A DNA stretch of 64,000 nucleotides from NCBI RefSeq assembly GCF_014202415.1, contig NZ_JACHGR010000005.1:124001-188000 (forward strand), in the 5' to 3' direction. Of this stretch, positions 26,402-34,616 are shown piece by piece. Source of the stretch: Tolumonas osonensis. Its GTDB lineage: Bacteria; Pseudomonadota; Gammaproteobacteria; Enterobacterales; Aeromonadaceae. A program made the position numbers and the translations under genes. Below the pieces are notes generated by a model. The model saw nothing but the letters and a program-made list of their open reading frames with translations. It was not told the origin of the DNA and searched no databases. How positions within the stretch are numbered: position 1 is the stretch's first letter; each line of letters opens with the position of its first letter.

Positions 26402-28118
26402 CACCCTGCTGCGTCTGCTCGCCTATTGCCGGCCTCACGTGAAGATTATTCTGGCCGGGTTGTTTTTCCTGTTTCTGTCAGCACTGGCGGAAATCAGTGG
26501 TCCGCTGCTCATCAAGCATTTCATCGATACCCGCCTGGCCGCTGGTCTCTGGTTCGTCAATGAAATCAGCCTGTTCGTTCTGACTTATTTGTCCCTGCAG
26601 ATCATCGCCGCCTTCAGCAGTTACAAACAATCTCTGCTGTTTAGCAAAGCGGCTCAGGCGATCATCAAGGGGCTCAGACAGCAAACCTTCTGTGCCGCAC
26701 TCCGTCTGCCAGCCAGCTACCTTGACCGGCATCAGACCGGGCATCTGATCTCAACCATCGGGAACGATACTGAAACCCTGCTGCAACTTTATATTCAGGT
26801 GATCGGCCAATCCATTCAGAAGATCGTCTTACTGACCGGCATTCTGGGAGGCATGTTCTGGCTTAACTGGCAGTTGGCCTGTGCGGTTGCGTTAATGATG
26901 CTGGTTACCACGGGGATCATGCAGATTTATCAGCGCTGCTCCATGCCATGGTCACGGCAAGCCCGGCAATGTCTGTCAGACCTCAATCACCAGCTCAGCG
27001 AAACCCTGCAAGGGATCCCGATCATCCAGTCGCTGGTACAGGAAGCCCGTTTCGCTGATAAATTTGCCGCCACGAATGAGCAGCATCAGCAAGCCCGGAT
27101 GAAAGTGTTGCAGCTTAACGGGCTATTACTGCGTCCGATGATTGACCTGCTTTATATCATTACGCTGGGATCACTGCTGAGCTGGTTTGCCCTGCAGGGC
27201 ACCTCTCAGATCCAGGTCGGGGTTATCTATGCGTTTGTCAGCTATATGGGTCGCATGATCGAACCATTGAATGAACTCACCAATCAGCTGACACAAATCC
27301 AGCAATCGTTAATTGCCGGAGAACGTATTTTTAACCTGCTTGATACGGAGAAAGAATCATCAGGAACATACCAGCAGCGAATTCAGGGTCACGTCAGCTT
27401 CCGGGAGGTCTGTTTCCGTTACCAGGATGACGGCGGACTGGTGCTACAGGATATCAACCTGGAGCTGCAGCGCGGCAAAATGATGGCGCTGGTTGGTCAT
27501 ACCGGCAGCGGCAAATCGACCATACTGCATCTGCTGAGCGGCATGTACCCACCGGTGTCCGGCGACATCCTCATTGAACAGCACCCGCTCAGAGACTGGG
27601 ACATCAAACAACTGCGTTCACAGATCGGTGTTATTCAGCAGGATCCGTTTATCTTTGCCGGGACAGTGGCAGAAAACATTCGCTTCGGACGCGCTCAGAT
27701 CAGTGATGATGACATCAGACAGGTGTTAACGCATGTACAATGGTTTGAGAGCATGAATGCGCAGGATGCGTTATCAATGCCACTCCAGGAGGGAGGCAAG
27801 AATCTCTCGGCCGGACAGCGACAATTGCTCTCTTTTGCCAGAGCACTGGTGACTCATCCGCCTATCCTGATTCTGGATGAAGCGACCGCCAACGTAGACT
27901 CTCAGACAGAGCATCATCTGCAGCAGGCTATCGCTTCTATTCGCCACCAGCACGCCTGGCTGATTGTCGCTCATCGTTTGTCTACCATAGTAGACGCTGA
28001 CGAAATTCTGGTGTTGCAACATGGCAAGGTGATTGAACGTGGCAATCATAATGCGTTGCTGGCAGCCAACCAGCATTATGCGACGTTATATCAGTTACAG
28101 CAGATGAAAATCAGCTGA
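26394..28118 (+). CDS. mdlB: ABC exporter half-transporter MdlB
   Basis: 574 residues, partner of MdlA. The membrane domain starts with ALAEISGPLLIKHFIDTRLA and continues with RQTFCAALRLPASYLDRHQTGHLIS. The nucleotide-binding domain has Walker A GHTGSGKST, signature LSAGQ, Walker B ILILDEATANVD with a normal catalytic Glu, and an H-loop in IVAHRLST. The heterodimer would have one fully competent ATP site. Last gene of the oxidoreductase-mepA-mdlAB run, followed by a strong terminator. Confidence 0.93.
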   Translation: MNNTLLRLLAYCRPHVKIILAGLFFLFLSALAEISGPLLIKHFIDTRLAAGLWFVNEISLFVLTYLSLQIIAAFSSYKQSLLFSKAAQAIIKGLRQQTFCAALRLPASYLDRHQTGHLISTIGNDTETLLQLYIQVIGQSIQKIVLLTGILGGMFWLNWQLACAVALMMLVTTGIMQIYQRCSMPWSRQARQCLSDLNHQLSETLQGIPIIQSLVQEARFADKFAATNEQHQQARMKVLQLNGLLLRPMIDLLYIITLGSLLSWFALQGTSQIQVGVIYAFVSYMGRMIEPLNELTNQLTQIQQSLIAGERIFNLLDTEKESSGTYQQRIQGHVSFREVCFRYQDDGGLVLQDINLELQRGKMMALVGHTGSGKSTILHLLSGMYPPVSGDILIEQHPLRDWDIKQLRSQIGVIQQDPFIFAGTVAENIRFGRAQISDDDIRQVLTHVQWFESMNAQDALSMPLQEGGKNLSAGQRQLLSFARALVTHPPILILDEATANVDSQTEHHLQQAIASIRHQHAWLIVAHRLSTIVDADEILVLQHGKVIERGNHNALLAANQHYATLYQLQQMKIS

Positions 28119-28180
28119 CACGGCAGCCCGGAATCACCTCGTCACTATCTGGATCTGAAGTCATCCGGTTTTGCGAGAGC

Positions 28181-28208
28181 AAAAAAAAAGCGCCTTAAGG
28201 CGCTTTTT
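28181..28208. terminator. Bidirectional terminator between mdlB and the cold-shock gene
   Basis: Stem AGCGCC/GGCGCT with loop TTAA, flanked by nine A's on the left and five T's on the right, so it can terminate both convergent transcripts. Confidence 0.85.
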
Positions 28209-28227
28209 CTATCTGTTGCTGTATAAA

Positions 28228-28434
28228 TTACAGTACAGTTACGTTTTCAGCCTGTGGGCCTTTCTGGCCTTGAGTCACAGTGAACTGAACGCGTTGGCCT
28301 TCAGCCAGGGTTTTGAAACCGGTAGAGTTGATAGCGCGGAAGTGAACGAACACATCCGGACCTTCGTCCTGCTGAATAAAACCAAAACCTTTAGCTTCGT
28401 TGAACCACTTTACTTTGCCAGTACGTACGGACAT
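28228..28434 (-). CDS. Cold-shock domain protein (CspA family)
   Basis: A 68-residue single cold-shock domain with RNP1 KGFGFI and RNP2 [47 protein letters not shown]. It binds single-stranded RNA/DNA and acts as an RNA chaperone. The upstream 250-bp gap probably includes a structured 5' leader, as usual for this family, but I cannot define it. The sequence does not say whether it is a cold-induced or constitutive paralogue. Confidence 0.95.
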   Translation of the reverse strand: MSVRTGKVKWFNEAKGFGFIQQDEGPDVFVHFRAINSTGFKTLAEGQRVQFTVTQGQKGPQAENVTVL

Positions 28435-28685
28435 AACACATTTCCTAACACAAAATACTTGAGCCTTTCGGCCATTAACGCTGAAAGGGGTTTACTTAAA
28501 TGGACAACGATGACTTTCTTGTAGGAAATGACGCCGTATGTCACGTAAGCGCTACCGCACTATCAGTTGGTAACCAATCTAAAGCATTCCAAGCCGAAGT
28601 CAATTAAAAACAGTAATGAAAAAAATAATATTTCTTTTACAATTGACTAGCATTTAATTTTTATACCCCATTCAGGATAACAAAC

Positions 28686-30548
28686 ATGAAAAACGGGATT
28701 TTATATGCAGCGATCGCGTCTGCTATCGCTGTCGGGGCTTACTATGCCGTTCAGCAAAAAAACGATAATACTTCAGCCAGTCTGACCTACGTTCCTGCTG
28801 ACACTCTGGTATTTATGGGCGATCTTGAGCCCACATCATGGCAGGACACCATTTCTCCGCTACAGGCCCGTTTTTCTCAGTTGTTCACTGGCGGAACAGC
28901 CGCATCCGTTCAGGAAATAGAGCGTCTGCAACAAGAAATTGAAACAAAACCTGAAGAATGGAATAACGGTTTAAAAATTATCTTCGGACTTTATGCCGAA
29001 TATGTGACCATGCTCACTAAAGGAACAATTAATCCTCAAAGTTTTGGTTTTGCTGATAAATCAGACGCCGCTTTTTATACCGTTGGCGCCTTACCGGTAT
29101 TACGTTTTAAATTAGAAAACGAAGCTAATTTCGACAAATTAATTGCGGCGGCTGAATTACGTTCAAAGGCCAAGCCTGAAACAGCAAAATTTAAAGAATT
29201 TACATATAAACGCTATTTCTTTAACCAGGGCAACCAGCCGGTCGCCTTTGCCATCGGTAAAAAAGACGGCTTTGCCATCCTCACACTGGATCTGGGAAAT
29301 ATGGTGCCGGAAGAAGATATGGCAATCGCTTTCGGTATCACCAAACCGGCTCAATCGCTCAAACAGGCCGGCACACTCGACAAGCTGGTACAGGACTACG
29401 GTTTCCGTAAAAACGCGCTCGGCTTTATTAACAATGAAATGCTGGTCAAAACCCTGACCCGCGCAGACAGCTCGCTGGCCAGATTACTGGATAAGCTCAC
29501 CGAAGGTGAAAGCACAAAGAATCTGGCTGAATACCGCACCCCCGAATGTCAGAAAGATATTGAAGGCATTGCAGCGCTCTGGCCCAAAGAAGTATTCGGC
29601 TATACCAATCTGGATACCAAAAGTAATCCGAACCGTTTTGACAGTGTGTTTAAAATCGAATCCAAAGATGCGGCAACAATGACCTCGCTGCAAAAACTGC
29701 GTGGATTTATACCTGACTATGCGGCAGATAATAAATCGCTGGTCAAAATCGGCATTGGTCTTAACGTCGACGAACTGGCACCCGTGATTACCGATTTATG
29801 GACACGGGCAACACAGGCTGAAGTCACCTGTGCCGCATTAAAGGATGTGCAAAGCAGCCTGAAGATGAGCAATCCGTCAATGCTGGCGATGGGGACCGCT
29901 CTGGTCCAGGGCCTGCAGGGAGCCAGCTTTAGCCTGCAGGAACTGAAACTGAAAGATGACACGGCAGACATGCCGGCCACCATTGAAAAACTGTCCTTTG
30001 TGGCTTCTGTTTCCGGGAAACAGCCTCAACAATTATGGGGCATGCTGAGCATGGTAGATCCGGAGCTGGCAAATATGGTGAAACTGCCAGCCGATGGTCA
30101 GAGTGTCGACTTGCCAGTGCTCCCGTTGCTGCCGTTACCGGAGAAAATAAAGCTGGGTTTATATGGTCAGCACATTACTGTCTTTACCGGCGAGTCAGGT
30201 GCTAAACTGGCCGCTTCGCTGACTAAACAGCCTCTGGCTGCTAACGGATTCTACCAGTTAGGTCTGGATTACAGTCTGCTGGCGGACATGGCACAGATCG
30301 GACGCAATCAGTTTGAACAGACTGTGACAGAGAATGCAGAACAGCCAGAAACAGCGACCTCTGCTGCTGAAATGACTGCAGAACCATCTACCGCTGCATC
30401 CGGCAGCATGACCGATGAACAGGAAGAAGTGCAGCAAGTAGTTAATATGCTGGAAGAAATGCGTGGGGTTCGTCTGTTTACCTCTCTCGACTTCGAACCA
30501 AACGGCATTACCGTGAAAGGCAATATGGAATTGCCGCAGAAGAAATAA
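28686..30548 (+). CDS. Hypothetical envelope protein, 620 residues
   Basis: Family not recognised with confidence. The N-terminus MKNGILYAAIASAIAVGAYYAVQQ is an uncleaved anchor or signal without an obvious cleavage site. The rest appears periplasmic: alternating alpha/beta stretches beginning LTYVPADTLVFMGDLEP, two separated cysteines (PECQKD, EVTCAALKD), and near the C-terminus a low-complexity Glu/Thr/Ala linker (about 548-575) before EEVQQVVNMLEEMRGVRLFTSLDFEPNGITVKGNMELP. The VPADTLVF opening and the repeated domain feel resemble DUF3352-type proteins, but this is not certain. Confidence 0.7.
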   Translation: MKNGILYAAIASAIAVGAYYAVQQKNDNTSASLTYVPADTLVFMGDLEPTSWQDTISPLQARFSQLFTGGTAASVQEIERLQQEIETKPEEWNNGLKIIFGLYAEYVTMLTKGTINPQSFGFADKSDAAFYTVGALPVLRFKLENEANFDKLIAAAELRSKAKPETAKFKEFTYKRYFFNQGNQPVAFAIGKKDGFAILTLDLGNMVPEEDMAIAFGITKPAQSLKQAGTLDKLVQDYGFRKNALGFINNEMLVKTLTRADSSLARLLDKLTEGESTKNLAEYRTPECQKDIEGIAALWPKEVFGYTNLDTKSNPNRFDSVFKIESKDAATMTSLQKLRGFIPDYAADNKSLVKIGIGLNVDELAPVITDLWTRATQAEVTCAALKDVQSSLKMSNPSMLAMGTALVQGLQGASFSLQELKLKDDTADMPATIEKLSFVASVSGKQPQQLWGMLSMVDPELANMVKLPADGQSVDLPVLPLLPLPEKIKLGLYGQHITVFTGESGAKLAASLTKQPLAANGFYQLGLDYSLLADMAQIGRNQFEQTVTENAEQPETATSAAEMTAEPSTAASGSMTDEQEEVQQVVNMLEEMRGVRLFTSLDFEPNGITVKGNMELPQKK

Positions 30549-30562
30549 GCATTCATGTATAG

Positions 30563-30593
30563 AAAATTGGCCTCGTTATTGAGGCCAATTTTT
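30563..30593. terminator. Bidirectional terminator between the 620-residue protein gene and hrpA
   Basis: Twelve-pair stem AAAATTGGCCTC/GAGGCCAATTTT, loop GTTATT, with T's on the plus side and A's on the other, between two convergent stop codons. Confidence 0.8.
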
Positions 30594-30617
30594 ACATACC
30601 AGATCCCATCTGCAAGA

Positions 30618-33600
30618 TTAAATTTTAATCGCCTCGATCGCCTGCAATACCCGCTTGTCAGACACCGCATATGGTGTTCCCAGAACCTGAGCAAAATAAG
30701 AGATCCGTAACTCTTCAATCATCCAGCGGACATTACGAACCTCTTCCGGTATCGCCTGCCCTCTTGGCAGCTTACCCAGTAATTGCTGATAAGCCTGTTC
30801 CACATGCTGGACCTTCAGCATATACATACGATCCCGGTTGGCATCGACCGGAATTTTCTCCATACGCCGCTCAATCCCTTTCATGTAGCGCAGCAGATCC
30901 GGTAAACGCGCCGCACCGGTTTCCGTCACAAATCCTTTGTGAATCAGGCGATCCAGCTGTATCTGAATATCCGAATGGGCAAATGCCAGCTCCAGCGTCA
31001 TCTTGCCTTTGAAATGTTTGCGGATGCCGTGTGCCGCAGTCAGGATCTGTTCCACCTGCGCCGCAATTTTTACCACAGCTTCATTAAGCTCACCCCGGAT
31101 GACCTCCTTTTGCGCCTGGAAGGCATCGCCATCCCATGACAGGCCACCGTGCTGTTGCATCAGCTGATCGCAGCCACAGGCAATACAATCGTCTATCAGG
31201 TCCGTCACCTTGCCAAACGGCGTAAAATACAGCCCCAGCTTGGCTTTATTCGGCAGTTTTTCCTGCAGATATTTAATTGGGGACGGCACATTCAACAACA
31301 CCAGTCGGCGCTGCCCCTCCCACATAGCCGTCTGCTGTGCGGCCGGAGAGTCAAACAGCTGAATCGCCACGGAGTCTTTCTGATCCACCAGCGCCGGATA
31401 GGCTTTAACTTCAAAGCCGCCCCGTTTCTGACTGTATTGCTGCGGTAGCGGACCGAAGCTCCACAGCGTCAGGCCTTCCTGCTCGATATCATCATCTGCC
31501 ACCTGAGATAATGTCTGCTGCACCTGCTCCCGCAGTTGTTCTTTCAGCAGCAGTAAATCCTTGCTCTCCGCCACTTTGCGCCGTTTGTCATCAATAACAC
31601 GGAACGTCATTTTCAGGTGATCGGGTATCGCATTCCAGTCCCAGCATTCACGGGGAACGGTCAGCCCACTCATTCGTTTCAGTTGCCGTTCTATCGCATC
31701 CAGCAAGGGGCCCTGCTCCGGAGAAACAGACGCCATCAGCGCATCCGCATAATTTGGTGCCGGAACAAAGTTCTTACGCCACTGCTTGGGTAATGATTTG
31801 ATCAAGGCAACCAGTAACTCGTGCCGCATACCGGGGATCAGCCAGTCAAAGCCCACCGGTTCGACTTGGTTCAGCAGAGGCAACGGAATATGGACCGTCA
31901 CACCATCCGCCTCTTCGCCCGGTTCAAACTGATAGGAAAGACGGAACTTCAGGCGTCCCTGTGTCCACTGGTTCGGATAATCATGTTCATTGATGTGTGA
32001 GGCATCGCCTTGCAGCAACATTTCCCGCTCAAAATTGAGCAGCTCAGGATTCTTTTTACTGGCCTCTTTCCACCAGCTATCGAAATGACGGGCAGAAACC
32101 ACGTCGACCGGGATATGCGAGTCATAAAACTGATAGAGCGTTTCATCATCGACCAGAATATCGCGGCGGCGGGATTTGGCTTCCAGTGCTTCGACTTCAG
32201 CCAGCAACTTGCGGTTTTCCGCAAAGAAGCGGTGGCGGGTATCAAAATCCCCTTCCACCAACGCACGGCGGATAAACAGCTCCCGGCTCACGACCGGATC
32301 AATCGTGCCATATTGCACCTCGCGATCCGCCACCAGCGTAATGCCATATAAGGTCACTTTCTCGGAGGCCAGCACCGCGCCCGCTTTTTTCGACCAGCGG
32401 GGATCACTGTAACTCTTCTTGATCAGATGGCCGGCCAGCGGCTCGATCCATTCCGGCTGAATACGGGCCACAATACGACCATACAGCCGCGACGTTTCCG
32501 TCAGTTCGGCTACCATGCTCCATTTCGGCGGTTTTTTGAATAAACCAGAACCCGGGAAAATCATGAACCGGGCGTTACGCGCACCGATATATTCTGATTT
32601 ATCACCATCTTTAACACCGATATGACTCAGCAAACCGGTCAGAATGGCACTGTGAATCGCCTGCTCCGCCGCTGGAGTCTGATTGATGATGAGCCCTAAT
32701 TCACGGGTGGACTGACGAACCTGATAATGAATATCCTGCCATTCACGCAGGCGCAGATAGGAAAGAAACTCTTTCTGACACTGTTTACGGAACTGGTTCT
32801 GACTCAGCTCGTTCTGCTGTTCCTGCACATAGTTCCACAGATTGATAAAGGCCTGAAAATCAGAGTCTTTATCCTCAAAACGCTTATGCTTTTCATCCGA
32901 TGCCTGCTGTTTCTCCATCGGACGTTCACGCGGATCCTGAATACTTAACGCCGAGGTAATAATCAGGATCTCATCCAGACAGTCAAATTTAGGCGCAGCC
33001 AGCACCATACGGGCAAGACGCGGATCGAGCGGAATACGGGACAGCTGACGCCCCAGTGGCGTTAATCGTAACGGTTGTTTGCCTTCAATCGAACCGCTGA
33101 CTGCTCCCAATTCCTCAAGCAGACGCAAACCATCTTTGATATGGCGACTGTCCGGCGCTTCGACAAACGGGAACCGGCTCATATCACCCAGCCCCAGCGC
33201 GAGCATCTGCAGAATAACGGACGCCAGGTTGGTACGCAGAATTTCCGGATCGGTGAATTCCGGACGGCCTAAAAAGTCCAGCTCAGAGTAAAGACGAATA
33301 CAGATACCCGCCGCAACACGGCCACAACGACCTTTACGCTGATTTGCGCTGGCCTGAGAAACCGGTTCTATCGGCAGGCGCTGAACCTTGGTACGGTAGG
33401 AATAACGGCTGATACGGGCGGTACCCGGATCGATGACATAACGGATACCAGGCACGGTTAATGACGTTTCCGCGACGTTGGTCGCCAGAACGATACGGCG
33501 CCCGGCATGTGGTGAAAAAATCCGGTTTTGTTCTGCGTTGGATAAACGCGAATACAACGGCAGGATTTCTGTATCGCGCAGATTTCGCTTCCGCAAGGCA

Positions 33601-34499
33601 TCGGCGGTATCCCTGATCTCGCGTTCACCGTTCATGAAGATCAGGATGTCACCCAGCCCTTCCTCGCATAACTCATCAACGGCATTAAACAGCCCCTGCA
33701 GCGGATCGCCGTCTTCCTCTTCCTGCCATGGGCGATAGCGCACCTCGACCGGATAAGTCCGGCCAGATACCTCAATAATTGGTGCATTGCCGAAATGGCG
33801 GGAAAAACGCTGCGGATCGATCGTCGCTGACGTAATGATCAGTTTCAGATCCGGACGTTTCGGCAGCAGCTGTTTCAGATACCCGAGAATGAAATCAATA
33901 TTCAGACTGCGCTCATGCGCTTCATCGATGATCAGCGTGTCATACTGCATCAGCATGCGATCATTCTGAATCTCCGCCAGCAGAATACCGTCGGTCATCA
34001 GTTTGATATAGGAGTTCTCATTAACCTGATCATGGAAACGGACTTTGTAACCGACATGAGAACCCAGCTCACAGTGCAGCTCTTCCGCAATACGGGCGGC
34101 AACCGTTCTCGCTGCCAGCCGACGGGGCTGAGTATGACCAATCATGCCCTGATGGCCCCGGCCAGCCTCAAGACAGATTTTAGGTAATTGGGTGGTTTTA
34201 CCGGAACCCGTTTCCCCCGCGACGATGACAACCTGATGCTTGCGAATCGCGTCAGCAATGTCGTGACGTTTATCCGTAACCGGGAGATCGGGATAATGCA
34301 GCTGCGGAATATTTTGCTGACGCAATACGGCCCGTTGACGGGCTTTTTCAAGCTCCTGCTCAATAATGGCTAAAACGGCGGTTTGCTTATTAGCCGGCAA
34401 CCGCTGCACACCTTGTAAACGGCGCTGTAACTGAACTTTATCGGCAGGCAGACATTCAGACAGTTGGTTTTGCAGCGAATGAAGAATTGCATCAGACAA
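30618..34499 (-). CDS. hrpA: ATP-dependent RNA helicase HrpA
   Basis: A 1293-residue DEAH-box helicase of normal HrpA length. Walker A GETGSGKTT lies at about residues 95-103, IIDEAHERS (motif II) near 190, SAT near 222, and motif VI GRCGRVAAG follows. Helicase-associated and OB-fold domains come next, and the large C-terminal DUF3418 region characteristic of HrpA ends the protein (PRGQAIPEEVRNVRWMIEELRISYFAQVLGTPY). HrpA resolves stalled and collided ribosomes and processes fimbrial mRNA in E. coli. It is transcribed alone. Confidence 0.96.
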   Translation of the reverse strand: MSDAILHSLQNQLSECLPADKVQLQRRLQGVQRLPANKQTAVLAIIEQELEKARQRAVLRQQNIPQLHYPDLPVTDKRHDIADAIRKHQVVIVAGETGSGKTTQLPKICLEAGRGHQGMIGHTQPRRLAARTVAARIAEELHCELGSHVGYKVRFHDQVNENSYIKLMTDGILLAEIQNDRMLMQYDTLIIDEAHERSLNIDFILGYLKQLLPKRPDLKLIITSATIDPQRFSRHFGNAPIIEVSGRTYPVEVRYRPWQEEEDGDPLQGLFNAVDELCEEGLGDILIFMNGEREIRDTADALRKRNLRDTEILPLYSRLSNAEQNRIFSPHAGRRIVLATNVAETSLTVPGIRYVIDPGTARISRYSYRTKVQRLPIEPVSQASANQRKGRCGRVAAGICIRLYSELDFLGRPEFTDPEILRTNLASVILQMLALGLGDMSRFPFVEAPDSRHIKDGLRLLEELGAVSGSIEGKQPLRLTPLGRQLSRIPLDPRLARMVLAAPKFDCLDEILIITSALSIQDPRERPMEKQQASDEKHKRFEDKDSDFQAFINLWNYVQEQQNELSQNQFRKQCQKEFLSYLRLREWQDIHYQVRQSTRELGLIINQTPAAEQAIHSAILTGLLSHIGVKDGDKSEYIGARNARFMIFPGSGLFKKPPKWSMVAELTETSRLYGRIVARIQPEWIEPLAGHLIKKSYSDPRWSKKAGAVLASEKVTLYGITLVADREVQYGTIDPVVSRELFIRRALVEGDFDTRHRFFAENRKLLAEVEALEAKSRRRDILVDDETLYQFYDSHIPVDVVSARHFDSWWKEASKKNPELLNFEREMLLQGDASHINEHDYPNQWTQGRLKFRLSYQFEPGEEADGVTVHIPLPLLNQVEPVGFDWLIPGMRHELLVALIKSLPKQWRKNFVPAPNYADALMASVSPEQGPLLDAIERQLKRMSGLTVPRECWDWNAIPDHLKMTFRVIDDKRRKVAESKDLLLLKEQLREQVQQTLSQVADDDIEQEGLTLWSFGPLPQQYSQKRGGFEVKAYPALVDQKDSVAIQLFDSPAAQQTAMWEGQRRLVLLNVPSPIKYLQEKLPNKAKLGLYFTPFGKVTDLIDDCIACGCDQLMQQHGGLSWDGDAFQAQKEVIRGELNEAVVKIAAQVEQILTAAHGIRKHFKGKMTLELAFAHSDIQIQLDRLIHKGFVTETGAARLPDLLRYMKGIERRMEKIPVDANRDRMYMLKVQHVEQAYQQLLGKLPRGQAIPEEVRNVRWMIEELRISYFAQVLGTPYAVSDKRVLQAIEAIKI

Positions 34500-34616
34500 A
34501 ACATGACTCCAGATCGGTTAACACAGTCAGACACTTAGTCAGCTTGGTTTTATACTGCAAATGCTAACAGGTCAGGCCCGATCCAGAAACAACAGAAACC
34601 AATATTCCCGGATTCT

